DNA of 53,971 nt, from the NCBI RefSeq assembly GCF_008710145.1, contig NZ_VYKL01000048.1:1-53971 (forward strand), in the 5' to 3' direction. Positions 16,455 through 26,071 of the stretch are shown in pieces. Under the pieces are notes generated by a model. That model did no database searches and was not told the DNA's origin. It worked only from the letters and a program-made list of their open reading frames with translations. The translations under genes and the position numbers were made by a program. Position 1 is the stretch's first letter. Every line of letters starts with the position of its first letter. The stretch is from Niallia endozanthoxylica (GTDB taxonomy: Bacteria; Bacillota; Bacilli; Bacillales; Cytobacillaceae).

Positions 16455-16901
16455 CTAACGAGTTCCCCCCCTTTCCCCTATCCAACCAATAACCCATACT
16501 ATTATAATTCCTACACCTGCTCCAAAACTATCTACAAACACATCTTTTAATTGAATGCCCCTTCCCGGAGAGAAGATCTGATGAATTTCATCGAATACGG
16601 CATAAAAGACACAAAGCAATAAAGCCAGTCCCATCCCCCGAATACCACGTATTCCAATAACCTGCAAAATAATCGTCACTAATATACCGAGTATTAAATA
16701 AGCTAAGAAGTGGGCATATTCTCTTATACTGCTATTATTAATATTAAAATCAGCATCTAGATGAACCATTGCAACTATCTTAACTATATATTCTGTAATG
16801 ATCCTACTAAGCTCATTAGACTCTGTAGCTGGTTGCTGAGATAGGAAGAAAATTAATCCCATCCAAAGAATGAGAGCCAGCCAAGAAAGAATTTTATACA
16901 T
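16455..16901 (-). CDS. VanZ family membrane protein
   Basis: The 148-residue protein has four predicted membrane segments and the VanZ signatures: FFLSQQP after the first segment, IREYAHFLAYLILG in the second, and AVFDEIHQIFSPGRGIQLKDVFVDSFGAGVG in the third to fourth. VanZ proteins are small integral membrane proteins. The founding member gives low-level teicoplanin resistance, and most Bacillus homologues have no assigned role. The ATG lies behind AAAGGAAT. It sits alone between repeat-rich DNA and the polysaccharide locus and is separated from rfbB by the operon terminator. Confidence 0.88.
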   Translation of the reverse strand: MYKILSWLALILWMGLIFFLSQQPATESNELSRIITEYIVKIVAMVHLDADFNINNSSIREYAHFLAYLILGILVTIILQVIGIRGIRGMGLALLLCVFYAVFDEIHQIFSPGRGIQLKDVFVDSFGAGVGIIIVWVIGWIGERGGTR

Positions 16902-16951
16902 TTATATAATTCCTTTCGATAATACCTTGCACACCAGTTCAAGTCTATCAT

Positions 16952-16997
16952 ATTGCAAATCTCAACAAAACTCGAGTAGTGATAGGCACCCAAAACT
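16952..16997 (+). repeat. Diverged family A core copy
   Basis: ATTGCAAATCTCAACAAAAC and GAGTAGTGATAGGCACCC align with the core but with about eight changes, so this is the oldest-looking copy in the window. Confidence 0.6.
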
Positions 16998-17021
16998 GAT
17001 GTGTTAATGTTTAACAGATAA

Positions 17022-17060
17022 AAAAGTCCCGCTACACTATTAAACATTATGTATAGCGGG
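17022..17060 (-). terminator. Terminator of the polysaccharide operon
   Basis: On the minus strand CCCGCTA and TAGCGGG pair around a ~19-base loop and run into ACTTTTTTAT. It lies ~110 bases downstream of the rfbB stop. Confidence 0.75.
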
Positions 17061-17168
17061 TACTCTCCATTAAACTACTAAGCTCATTATATGCAAAGTA
17101 TCAAGCCCAGATATACGAAATAATAACACATTTACTGGTACACCCAATTTATTGCATTTGAACATTTA

Positions 17169-18188
17169 TTATACAGTATACTGTCTTTCAAAATACCCCT
17201 TATACTCCCCACTAATAATCTGCTCCCACCATTCTTTGTTATCCAAATACCATTGAATAGTCTGAGAAATTCCAGTTTCAAACGTATAAGTAGGTTTCCA
17301 GCCTAATTGTTCTAATTTAGTAGGATCAATCGCATAGCGCTTATCGTGCCCTAGGCGGTCTTTAACAAATTCAATTAAACCTTCAGATTTCCCCAAGGTG
17401 GTGATAATAGTTTTTACTACTTCTAAATTTGTCCGCTCATTATGACCACCTATATTATAGACTTCACCATTTACTCCTTCGTGCATCACTAGATCAATGG
17501 CAGCACAATGATCGATTACATGTAACCAATCACGAATATTTTTGCCGTCACCGTATACAGGGACCTTTTGGTCATTTAACACGCGAGAAATAGTTAATGG
17601 AATTAATTTTTCTGGGAAGTGATATGGCCCATAGTTATTAGAACAACGAGTGATATTTACTGGTAAATCAAAGGTTTCATGATAGGCACGGACTAATAAG
17701 TCTGAAGATGCTTTACTCGCACTATATGGACTATTAGGTTGTAACGGTGTTTCTTCCGTAAAAAATGTGGTTGGATCAAAGTCCAGCTCCCCGTAAACCT
17801 CATCTGTTGATACATGGACAAATTTCGTAACACCAACTTCCTTTGCTGCGTCCAATAATACTTGGGTACCCAAAACATTCGTAAGTACAAATATACTAGG
17901 ATCTGTAATTGAACGATCGACATGGCTTTCAGCAGCAAAGTGAACCACATAATCAAACTTCTCTTTTTCAAAAAGCAGCATGATTGTTTCACGGTCCGCA
18001 ATATCCGCTTTAACAAAATGATAGTTATCCTTTGTTTCAATATCACGATGTTTCGTTAAATCACCGGCATAAGTTAAAAGGTCTAGGTTATAAATATCAT
18101 ATTCAGGATACTTATTAACCATATACTGCACAAAATTACCACCAATGAAGCCTGCTCCACCGGTTACAAGAATTTTCTTCTTCACCAT
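17169..18188 (-). CDS. rfbB: dTDP-glucose 4,6-dehydratase
   Basis: This 339-residue short-chain dehydrogenase/reductase converts dTDP-glucose to dTDP-4-keto-6-deoxyglucose. It has the NAD-binding TGGAGFIGGNF at ~9-19, the STDEVYG segment and the active-site YSASKASSD (YxxxK), then RCSNNYGPYHFPEKLIP and the RDWLHVIDH/GEVYNIGG blocks, all diagnostic of RfbB/RmlB. Length is normal. The ATG follows AGAGGTAG. It is the last gene of the polysaccharide operon, 66 bp behind rfbA. rmlC and rmlD are absent from the window, so the final dTDP-sugar is not fixed by this locus alone. Confidence 0.95.
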   Translation of the reverse strand: MVKKKILVTGGAGFIGGNFVQYMVNKYPEYDIYNLDLLTYAGDLTKHRDIETKDNYHFVKADIADRETIMLLFEKEKFDYVVHFAAESHVDRSITDPSIFVLTNVLGTQVLLDAAKEVGVTKFVHVSTDEVYGELDFDPTTFFTEETPLQPNSPYSASKASSDLLVRAYHETFDLPVNITRCSNNYGPYHFPEKLIPLTISRVLNDQKVPVYGDGKNIRDWLHVIDHCAAIDLVMHEGVNGEVYNIGGHNERTNLEVVKTIITTLGKSEGLIEFVKDRLGHDKRYAIDPTKLEQLGWKPTYTFETGISQTIQWYLDNKEWWEQIISGEYKGYFERQYTV

Positions 18189-18254
18189 TTATTCTACCTC
18201 TTGTTTCAATTTATTTAAGTATTTTCTAACTACATTCTACTTACTACAAATTAT

Positions 18255-19133
18255 TTAATATTGAATTTCTCCATTAGCTACTTTCATTAAGTATTGGCCA
18301 TATCCAGTTTTACTTAGCTTTTCACCACAACTCCATAGATGTTCCTTTGTAATCCAACCATTAACAAATGCAATTTCCTCAAGAGCAGCAATCTTAATTC
18401 CTTGATGTTCCTCTATTGTCTTAACAAAGTTCGTTGCTTCTACTAAACTTTGATGTGTACCTGTATCTAACCAAGTATACCCACGTCCTAATAGTTCAAC
18501 ATCTAACTGACCTTGTTTTAAATAAGCTTCATTTATTGAAGTAATCTCTAATTCACCACGTGCTGAAGGTTTAACATTTTTAGCAATATCAATCACACGA
18601 TTATCATAGAAATATAATCCAGTAATAGCATAATTAGATTTTGGTAGCTTTGGTTTTTCTTCTACACTTATTACTTTGCCATTCTTATCAAATTCAACTA
18701 CACCAAAGCGTTGTGGATCTTGTACATGATAACCAAATACTGTCGCTACACTTTCTTTATTAGCTGCACGTTGAAGGATTCTTCTCAAACCACTGCCATA
18801 ATAGATATTATCTCCTAATATCATGGCAACAGAATCTTGACCTATAAATTCTTCACCAATTAAAAAAGCCTGAGCTAGACCATCAGGACTTGGTTGAACT
18901 TTATATTGTAGTGAGATACCAAATTGAGAACCGTCTCCTAATAAGCTTTCAAAACGAGGAGTATCCTCTGGTGTTGATATAATCAAAATTTCATTAATTC
19001 CCGCCAACATTAATGTTGATAATGGATAATAAATCATTGGTTTATCATAGATTGGTAATAATTGTTTGCTCGTTACCATTGTTAATGGATAGAGTCGAGT
19101 ACCACTACCACCTGCTAATATTATTCCTTTCAT
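18255..19133 (-). CDS. rfbA: Glucose-1-phosphate thymidylyltransferase
   Basis: The 292-residue nucleotidyltransferase makes dTDP-glucose from dTTP and glucose-1-phosphate. It opens with GIILAGGSGTRLYPLT and has SKQLLPIYDKPMIYYPLSTL, ILGDNIYYG (metal-binding Asp) and VEEKPKLPKSNYAITGLYFYD, all RmlA hallmarks. Length is typical. GGAAGGGG precedes the ATG. It feeds rfbB directly. Upstream lies a 447-bp gap with two family B repeats, so rfbAB may be read through from wzy or have their own promoter. Confidence 0.96.
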   Translation of the reverse strand: MKGIILAGGSGTRLYPLTMVTSKQLLPIYDKPMIYYPLSTLMLAGINEILIISTPEDTPRFESLLGDGSQFGISLQYKVQPSPDGLAQAFLIGEEFIGQDSVAMILGDNIYYGSGLRRILQRAANKESVATVFGYHVQDPQRFGVVEFDKNGKVISVEEKPKLPKSNYAITGLYFYDNRVIDIAKNVKPSARGELEITSINEAYLKQGQLDVELLGRGYTWLDTGTHQSLVEATNFVKTIEEHQGIKIAALEEIAFVNGWITKEHLWSCGEKLSKTGYGQYLMKVANGEIQY

Positions 19134-19234
19134 TTCATAGAACCCCTTCCTGCTCTTTAAAATTCAATTTATACAATATGTTCGACTGGTGGCCCCCAGT
19201 CCAATAAATCCCGGTTAGTAGCCTTTATTTACCT

Positions 19235-19279
19235 GTGAAACATTTCGTGAAACAGGATTTTTTGATTCGCCACTGTGAC
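19235..19279 (+). repeat. Family B repeat, internally deleted copy
   Basis: GTGAAACATTTCGTGAAACA is joined to a GATTCGCCACTGTGAC end. About 12 bp that form one arm of the first hairpin are missing compared with 798-853. Confidence 0.65.
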
Positions 19280-19350
19280 CTAGAACAAAAGGAGAGCAGT
19301 TCAAATTCGGCTGCCCTCCCTTTCCATTTATTTGATAACCATACTTCAAT

Positions 19351-19405
19351 ACAACATTTCGTGGAACATCCTGTGAAACAAGATTTTTCGAGTTGTCACA
19401 GTGAC
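19351..19405 (+). repeat. Family B repeat, full copy
   Basis: This copy is close to 798-853, with ACATTTCGTGGAACATCCTG and a GTCACAGTGAC end. The 19134-19580 gap contains no gene; frames read through it consist of repeat sequence. Confidence 0.75.
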
Positions 19406-19580
19406 AGGGTCTTAATATCCAATCTGAGTTGTTATCATCAATGTCTTGATTGAACTTTGTAGAAACAAAAAATAATTCAATACCCGAATCATTATGGCAA
19501 TACATAATCTTAATAGTAACGGATAAATTTCTTAAGTAAAAGGACTCTTAACATGAGTCCTTAGCTTATTTCTATAAATA

Positions 19581-20846
19581 TTAACTGCTTTTATTTCCTA
19601 GTATTACTTTTGGAAATTTAGTTTGCTTCAAAGTAATATATATAAAAATAATTAAAGAGGAGGCTATCATTGTATTATATCCGTATACCGTAGTAGTATT
19701 ACTGAACAATACTTGTAAATAGAACATTGCTAAAATAGGTAGGGCGACAAAGGATCCTCTTCTTGTGCTTTCAAAAGCCTTTCCTGCAATTATACCAATT
19801 AGAAATAAATACACTAAAGATCCCGGAAGAGTCAAATCCTCAATAAGATAGCGAAAAATGGTAAAAATATTTGTTCCAGAGTCACCAACAGAAACACCTT
19901 CTGTAAAAATACCCGCACTCCTAGCTTTAATACCCAAAACATCAAAAACTCCAGCAAATGTAAATGCGCCCATCCCTATATTGTTTATAGCATATGCAGA
20001 TGATACAAACCATTCTGAGAATCCAGCAAGGTAACCAACATAATAAACTGTTAGTCTATCAAAAATAAATTTTAGACCCGATAAGCTAAACATTTGATAT
20101 CGTAACATCGAAAGCCAAACAAATATGCCTGTAAGGAATATACCTACTATACTAAGTTGTAAAAATAACCGGGCAGGAATATTAAGCTTTCCTAACCTTA
20201 CTCGCATGGATAACCATCCTGCTATCCATAAGAAAACAGGAAATATGATAAGTGCCTTTGTTGTATTCACTGAAGCAGTCAAAATAATTGGGATAAATGG
20301 GATAAATGCAATTTTTGTTGCTCTTAGTGACCTCAGCATTCCACCTAAATAGCATGCTGCATACGTAAAACATAGAAGTAGTGTATAAAGTGCTGGAGGA
20401 TTACTTCGTTTAATATATCTAGATTCAGACACAGATGATGCAACGTTTGTTAAAGTATCTATTGAAAAGAATATCCCAAGCCCATATCCTAATTGCTGAA
20501 CATAATAAACCGCTCCTAATATCCCTAGAAAGGAAAAAAATAAAACAATTCTATTAATATTTCTCAATTTATAGTTAGTAAATTCATTAATTTCATGAGT
20601 ATCGGGCAGTTCTCGTTTAGATATTCTGCTTACCATTGAGCCAATTCCTAGACATAATACGGAAGCATCTATCCACCATATTGCAGAAGGAGATACAAGA
20701 TAATCGGAAGGTGCAAATAATAATGGAAAAACAATAGAAACGGTCCAATACGCCGCAAAAATAGGAGCTGGTGCTATCCATGTTTTAGCTTGTAATCTAA
20801 ATAGAATAGTTAATATAACTAGTACAGTAGTTGGTAGAACTAACAT
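19581..20846 (-). CDS. wzy: Wzy-like polysaccharide repeat-unit polymerase
   Basis: The 421-residue protein is almost entirely hydrophobic, with about 11-12 membrane segments. It has a periplasmic-type loop in the C-terminal half (GIKARSAGIFTEGVSVGDSG) and a central PFIPIILTASVNTTKALIIFPVF segment. This is the profile of oligosaccharide repeat-unit polymerases (Wzy/O-antigen polymerase), which join lipid-linked repeat units on the outer face of the membrane. Sequence identity in this family is low, so context carries much of the call: it lies next to a flippase and glycosyltransferases. The ATG has only a weak ribosome binding site. Confidence 0.75.
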   Translation of the reverse strand: MLVLPTTVLVILTILFRLQAKTWIAPAPIFAAYWTVSIVFPLLFAPSDYLVSPSAIWWIDASVLCLGIGSMVSRISKRELPDTHEINEFTNYKLRNINRIVLFFSFLGILGAVYYVQQLGYGLGIFFSIDTLTNVASSVSESRYIKRSNPPALYTLLLCFTYAACYLGGMLRSLRATKIAFIPFIPIILTASVNTTKALIIFPVFLWIAGWLSMRVRLGKLNIPARLFLQLSIVGIFLTGIFVWLSMLRYQMFSLSGLKFIFDRLTVYYVGYLAGFSEWFVSSAYAINNIGMGAFTFAGVFDVLGIKARSAGIFTEGVSVGDSGTNIFTIFRYLIEDLTLPGSLVYLFLIGIIAGKAFESTRRGSFVALPILAMFYLQVLFSNTTTVYGYNTMIASSLIIFIYITLKQTKFPKVILGNKSS

Positions 20847-20948
20847 TGGACATCATCAAAATAAAACATTATTCTCCCCCTATGTTCCTACAAATAGAAA
20901 AGTTATTAAAAGGTAGGTAATTCATGTCAAATAGACTAAAAACTTTTT

Positions 20949-22370
20949 CTAGGCTTGTACTAATTTCTTTATATATAACACAGATTCTTTGATTTCCTTT
21001 CCCTTAATTACTAGATAAATTAAATATCCTGCTAAATAAGCACTAACTCCTAGCCAGATTGATGTAATAAACAAACCAATAATAATAAAAATTAATGTAA
21101 ATAACATTTCTAGTAAAATATCCTTATATACAGAAATGTTTAGAGTTTTGGACAAAAGGATTTCTCCAAAAGCGCATCGAATAGCAAGTAACAAAACAAT
21201 CGATAATATGGCTAATAATAAATTTTTTAAAACTACCGTAAATAATACTGTGAAAATTATACTAAGTACTACTGTTATTAAATTAATTACAAGTAAAACT
21301 CTCTCTTTTCTCAGCGTTTTTAAATATGTGTTAATTAATAATCCCATTTTACCTTCGTATACACACATTGGAAATATAATAGCCATAAACACAAAACTGT
21401 CAGCATATTGAGGCAACCATGCCGACAGAAATACCTTCATTGGAAAAAACACCAAAAGTATACCTAGTAAAGGAAACATCAATAATGTTCTAATATTAAT
21501 ATATAAACTTGATAGTTTATCCATATTAGTACGTCTTAATACTGGGTACAGTACTAAACCAACAGCATTGATAAAGATCATCACGAAACTGGAAATATTT
21601 AAGATTAATGATATCTTACCAAATATTGAAACATCCCATGTATGTTCGATTCCAAACCTAACGATTCCTATAATTAACATACTTGCAATGTTGGCAAACA
21701 TTAATTTTATTCCTACATTAATATTTTTATAAGTCTCTATAAAATTCATATGAAAAGATGAGAGTTTTTTGAAGACTATATCCCTGCAACAGAAAATTGC
21801 ATATCCTAATGAAATAAGTTTTCCAATTATATCAGCAATAATCAATAATTTATATTCTCTTATACCTAATAATAAAAAGAATATTATTAGTAAGCAATAC
21901 AATACCTTTTCTAGCATCTTTATTTGTGCATCTTCTTTTATTCTATTAGTGCCTTGTAATAAATAAATTAACATATACCTAATGTTAACAATGAACATAC
22001 ACAACGCAGTCATATTAATAATGTATAATTTACTTGTATCGGTACTAAATATATTTGCACAATATATAATGATCAAACCAATTAAAGTCTGAAAGGCAAC
22101 TAACATCCAAAACTGAGAAAAGAATAACTCTTTATTTAATTGTTTATATTCTTTACCACCGTATCTAAGATAAATCCCGTCGTTCCAACCAAAATGAAGG
22201 AAACCTACATATGAAGAATAAAAGAGATATAACTGCCAGTATCCATATTCCTCTACACCTAATAATTTTGGTACAATGAGAATTACTATTGCAGAAATTG
22301 CTAATGATATAAGATTCGATGATAAGGTAAAGGAAAAATTTTTTATAAATGTAATTGTTTTTGTATTCAA
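20949..22370 (-). CDS. wzx: Wzx-like oligosaccharide flippase
   Basis: About 473 residues with 12-14 membrane segments form a MATE/MVF-type lipid-linked oligosaccharide flippase. It opens ITFIKNFSFTLSSNLISLAI, then GVEEYGYWQLYLFYSSYVGF, a typical PST/Wzx start, and continues with paired helices. It would move undecaprenyl-PP-linked repeat units across the membrane for Wzy. I favour the TTG at 22370, six bases past GAGGGA; a TTG seven codons earlier (22391) lacks a site. An (AATT)n stretch lies just upstream at 22394-22414. Confidence 0.82.
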   Translation of the reverse strand: MNTKTITFIKNFSFTLSSNLISLAISAIVILIVPKLLGVEEYGYWQLYLFYSSYVGFLHFGWNDGIYLRYGGKEYKQLNKELFFSQFWMLVAFQTLIGLIIIYCANIFSTDTSKLYIINMTALCMFIVNIRYMLIYLLQGTNRIKEDAQIKMLEKVLYCLLIIFFLLLGIREYKLLIIADIIGKLISLGYAIFCCRDIVFKKLSSFHMNFIETYKNINVGIKLMFANIASMLIIGIVRFGIEHTWDVSIFGKISLILNISSFVMIFINAVGLVLYPVLRRTNMDKLSSLYINIRTLLMFPLLGILLVFFPMKVFLSAWLPQYADSFVFMAIIFPMCVYEGKMGLLINTYLKTLRKERVLLVINLITVVLSIIFTVLFTVVLKNLLLAILSIVLLLAIRCAFGEILLSKTLNISVYKDILLEMLFTLIFIIIGLFITSIWLGVSAYLAGYLIYLVIKGKEIKESVLYIKKLVQA

Positions 22371-22458
22371 AATTAATCCCTCGTACTTCAAATTTAATTA
22401 ATTAATTAATTAATTGGAGGTATATTAAAGATCTCTTATTTTCACTATAAAAGAAATA

Positions 22459-23283
22459 TTAATTATTGCTGCTTCTCTTCCAATTTTCATAGTAAACTAT
22501 ATATGATTCTTTGGCTGGGTTTACAGATTTATTTTTTTCTAAACCAACACTCCCGTCCTCTTTATGCAATACAGAAATTGATGGAATCATATATGTCTTT
22601 ACATGTTTACTATTTGCTAGCCTAGCAAGATGATTTTCCTCACAAAAGAGGAACATTTTTTCATCATATAAACTACCTAATTTCTCCAAAGCACTATGTC
22701 CTATGATTAAAAAACTTCCATGAGCTGCGTAGATTTTTCTCCTTTTTAACCTTAATAACCAATCTATAAAAAGATTCAATTCTCTATACAACTTATTTAG
22801 AATAAGTGATACATACAAAGCTAACCTATTACCACTTTTATAATAAAAATATATCAACCATTCAAAAAGCTCAATTTTAGAATAATAATATGGATTTTGA
22901 TTTTTTCCATTAAGTGTAGTAATCTTGGGAGCAATTATATAATCCTCTGTTCCAACTAAATCTGATATGGATAAACTATTTATTTCAATATCTGGGTTAC
23001 TTATAATTAAGTAATTAAAGTCATATTTTTTTTTCGCAAATTCAATACCACGATTATTTCCATAGCCATATCCTTTATTTTCAACATTTAAAAAGTCACA
23101 TTCATTTTCATTCGCAATCCTATTAAATGCTTTACAACTTTCCTCATCATAATAACTATTTACTACTATTATTTTGTAACTATTTTTAACATTATTTTTT
23201 GTAGTAATAATAAAATCTGATAAGTCTTTAGTATTTCTATATGTTAGTACTATGAATATAAAATCATATTTGTCGTCCTGCAA
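22459..23283 (-). CDS. GT2-family glycosyltransferase
   Basis: The ~274-residue protein has a GT-A fold. It begins DFIFIVLTYRNTKDLSDFI, followed by the ENKGYGYGNNRGIEFA block typical of rhamnosyl-type GT2 enzymes, YLIISNPDIEIN (DxD-like) and the acceptor region FCEENHLARLANSKH. It would add one sugar to the lipid-linked repeat unit on the cytoplasmic face. The likely start is the TTG at 23283, behind AGAGGTGGG; a GTG three codons earlier overlaps that site. Donor and linkage cannot be read from sequence. A rhamnosyltransferase would fit the family but rmlCD are not here. Confidence 0.82.
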   Translation of the reverse strand: MQDDKYDFIFIVLTYRNTKDLSDFIITTKNNVKNSYKIIVVNSYYDEESCKAFNRIANENECDFLNVENKGYGYGNNRGIEFAKKKYDFNYLIISNPDIEINSLSISDLVGTEDYIIAPKITTLNGKNQNPYYYSKIELFEWLIYFYYKSGNRLALYVSLILNKLYRELNLFIDWLLRLKRRKIYAAHGSFLIIGHSALEKLGSLYDEKMFLFCEENHLARLANSKHVKTYMIPSISVLHKEDGSVGLEKNKSVNPAKESYIVYYENWKRSSNN

Positions 23284-23316
23284 ATGTCCCACCTCTTAAA
23301 TCTTGTTAAAAGGGTC

Positions 23317-24627
23317 CTATAAACTCCAGTATATATATCCTTTATCTACACATTCTTTTCTGCGGAGCATACCCTTAATATCAATTAATACCTTATTATT
23401 ATCAGCATAAACTTTATCAAAATAGTTTAAATCGTAATTATCTCTAAAAACATCATGTTTAACTGCGATTACTACAGCATTTAAATCTTTAATAGCGTCT
23501 ATATCGACAAGATTTATTCGATACTCCTCCCAGACTTCCTCCTTATTCGCCACGGGGTCATGAACCAAAACCTCAATTCCAAATTCCTCTAATTCATTTA
23601 TGATGTCTATTATCTTTGTATTTCTTACATCAGAACAATTTTCTTTAAAGGTTACTCCCATAATTGCTACTCTTGAACCTTTTATTGGTTGCTCTGCTTT
23701 AATTAAACTTTTTATTACGTTTTGGGCAACATATAAACCCATATCATCATTAATTTTTCTACCTGAAAGGATAATTTGTGAATGATATCCTAACTGTTCA
23801 GCCTTATAGGTAAAGTAGTATGGATCTACTCCTATACAGTGACCACCGACTAATCCAGGGGAAAAATTAAGAAAGTTCCACTTAGTTCCAGCTGCGTCTA
23901 AAACAGCCTGAGTATCTATTCCCATTTTATTGAAAACCATTGAAAGCTCATTCATAAATGCTATATTAATATCCCGTTGTGAGTTTTCTATAACTTTGGA
24001 AGCCTCTGCAACTTTAATAGAATCAGCTTTATGAACACCAGCTTCAATAATAGTCTCATAAACCTTTGAAATTACTTCTAAGGCTTCTGTATCTGAGCCA
24101 GATACAACTTTAGTTATCTTAGTTAATGTATTTACCTTATCTCCTGGATTAATTCTCTCAGGAGAATAACCAACTTTAAAATCAATACCAAATTTCAAAC
24201 CAGATTCTTGCTCAAGAATAGGAATACAAACTTCTTCAGTTGTTCCGGGGTAGACCGTGGATTCAAAAACTACTATGGATCCTTTTGTAAGGTTTTTAGC
24301 CACAGTTTTACTTGCACCAATTATTGGGGTTAAGTCTGGTGTCTTATCACTATTAATTGGAGTAGGTACTGCTACAACATGAAATTTACAATCTCTTAAC
24401 TTCTCTTCCTCATTTGTAAATATCATTGTTGTATTTTTTATTGCGTCATCACCTACTTCATCTGTAACATCGATTCCAGATAAATATTTATCAAGCTTTC
24501 TACTATTGATATCAAAACCAATTACTTCAAACTTTTTAGCAAATTCGATAGCTAAAGGCAAACCTACATAGCCTAATCCAATCACAGAAATTTTCGGGTT
24601 TTTTTCTTTAAATAAATCAAAGTTCAT
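23317..24627 (-). CDS. UDP-sugar 6-dehydrogenase (TviB/WbpO-like)
   Basis: The 436-residue enzyme oxidises a UDP-HexNAc at C6 to the uronic acid with two NAD. It has the Rossmann start ISVIGLGYVGLPLAIEFA, VVAVPTPI, FESTVYPGTTEEVC, EASKVIENSQRDINIAFMNE and the catalytic cysteine block GGHCIGVDPYYF, then the C-terminal GVTFKENCSDVRNTK. The GGHCIGVDPYYF variant points to the UDP-GalNAc/GlcNAc group (TviB, WbpO, WbpA) rather than UDP-glucose dehydrogenase. AGGAG precedes the ATG. A uronic acid in the repeat unit would give the polymer negative charge and offer a carboxyl for the ATP-grasp enzymes upstream. Confidence 0.9.
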   Translation of the reverse strand: MNFDLFKEKNPKISVIGLGYVGLPLAIEFAKKFEVIGFDINSRKLDKYLSGIDVTDEVGDDAIKNTTMIFTNEEEKLRDCKFHVVAVPTPINSDKTPDLTPIIGASKTVAKNLTKGSIVVFESTVYPGTTEEVCIPILEQESGLKFGIDFKVGYSPERINPGDKVNTLTKITKVVSGSDTEALEVISKVYETIIEAGVHKADSIKVAEASKVIENSQRDINIAFMNELSMVFNKMGIDTQAVLDAAGTKWNFLNFSPGLVGGHCIGVDPYYFTYKAEQLGYHSQIILSGRKINDDMGLYVAQNVIKSLIKAEQPIKGSRVAIMGVTFKENCSDVRNTKIIDIINELEEFGIEVLVHDPVANKEEVWEEYRINLVDIDAIKDLNAVVIAVKHDVFRDNYDLNYFDKVYADNNKVLIDIKGMLRRKECVDKGYIYWSL

Positions 24628-24745
24628 AACAACCTATTCTCCTATCTGAAATCTATTTCCCCAGGCTCTTACCGTTGTATTTATAAAACTGTTCGAATAT
24701 CTCAGGGCATAGCGTATCAATAATTTAAGCGGACAAGAAACAATA

Positions 24746-25978
24746 TTATTTCTTATATGTTTTTGCTGTTTTCAACAAATAATCAGCAAGCTCAACTGTA
24801 ACCTTATCACCATTAAACATTCTTTCATATAAAGTTCTTGAATTTTTTGAATCTGCCCTTTGCTTTTGACTATTATTTCTGTAGTCAAGTATTTTTTCTG
24901 CCAAATCTTTTCCGTTTGAATAAAAATATCCACATTTGTTTTCCTTAAGTAGTTTTTCCATTGAACCAGTAACACTTACAAGTATTGGTAAATTTGCAGA
25001 AAGGTATTCTCCAAATTTATTTGGCGTATTTCCCCGATAATTTATCCCATCTATATAAGGAATTAGTCCTACCTTTGAATTAATTAATAAAGATGAAATT
25101 TGCTCCTTTTCTACCCAACCAGGCATTATAACATTCGCTCCAACCCTATTCTTGATGGAATCAAACTGAACGCCAGTTCCACATAATACAAATTTAATAT
25201 CATCTTGACCTTCTAATAATCTGCTTGCCTCAATTACTGATGAATAATCAAATTGTTGACTGAATGTCCCAGTACATGCAATTATAAAATCATTATCATT
25301 GAGACCATTCCAATAACCATTTATTCTACCTCTGAAATTGGTGTAATCATAATTAGGATAGCCTATTGGAATTACAGTATCCTCAGTCTTTCTTGCTCTT
25401 TTAGCATACTTAAGTCCATATTCTAAGAAATAATCTGACAATCCTATTATTGCATAAGCCTTTTTCATCATTTTAGATAGTTTTAATTCATGGTATTTAA
25501 TATAGGGAATAAGTATTTTTCTCATTATCGGTTTAACCATATCCCCAATAAAGGCCGGCCATAAGTCACGGACGTCTACCACAACAGGTACATCATATTT
25601 TAATCCATACTCACAAGCATAATTAGTTAAATCCACATGGGCCATTGTTGCTATAATAATATCTGGCTTTTCAGTTTCAAAGAATTTGGAGTTGATTCTC
25701 TCTGCAGTTTTATATCGAGATAATAATCTGCCAATTGATACATTTTTTTTATAACCTTCCACGTATGATAGATTTAAGGTATAGTTTGGTCGTACGCTTA
25801 TTTTAACATCTTTATCAGCACGCTGTTTTTTCTTATGATGATCAAATGTTTTGGCAAACCAAGTAACTGTGTGACCTTTATCACTTAAATAATTCGCCAA
25901 ATTTCCCATTCTTCTTAATCTCGTATTTTCACCATCAACTGGTAAAGGTTCACCATCACTTACAATCCATACCTTCAT
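24746..25978 (-). CDS. GT4-family glycosyltransferase
   Basis: The 410-residue protein is a GT-B glycosyltransferase. Its N-terminal domain MKVWIVSDGEPLPVDGENTRLRR has the layout of WbuB/FnlB-like GT4 enzymes. The C-terminal domain carries VLCGTGVQFDSIKNRV, MPGWVEKEQISSLLINSKVGLIPY and NTPNKFGEYLSANLPILVS, in which PNKFGEYL takes the place of the classic donor-binding EX7E motif. I place the start at 25978, behind TTTGGAGG; an ATG seven codons earlier overlaps that site. It would transfer a sugar from a nucleotide donor to the lipid-linked intermediate. Acceptor and donor are unknown. Confidence 0.85.
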   Translation of the reverse strand: MKVWIVSDGEPLPVDGENTRLRRMGNLANYLSDKGHTVTWFAKTFDHHKKKQRADKDVKISVRPNYTLNLSYVEGYKKNVSIGRLLSRYKTAERINSKFFETEKPDIIIATMAHVDLTNYACEYGLKYDVPVVVDVRDLWPAFIGDMVKPIMRKILIPYIKYHELKLSKMMKKAYAIIGLSDYFLEYGLKYAKRARKTEDTVIPIGYPNYDYTNFRGRINGYWNGLNDNDFIIACTGTFSQQFDYSSVIEASRLLEGQDDIKFVLCGTGVQFDSIKNRVGANVIMPGWVEKEQISSLLINSKVGLIPYIDGINYRGNTPNKFGEYLSANLPILVSVTGSMEKLLKENKCGYFYSNGKDLAEKILDYRNNSQKQRADSKNSRTLYERMFNGDKVTVELADYLLKTAKTYKK

Positions 25979-26071
25979 CGTTTTCCTCCAAATATACAAA
26001 TATAACTTTTATTAAATGACTTGTTAATTACTTTTAAAATTAGACACTAGTTCTTTTATATTTATTGAGGA

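Noticed and set aside
19215..19505. An open frame in the rfbA-wzy gap on the minus strand.
   Set aside because: It consists of two family B repeat copies read through and resembles the repeat-derived start of the frame at 573-863.
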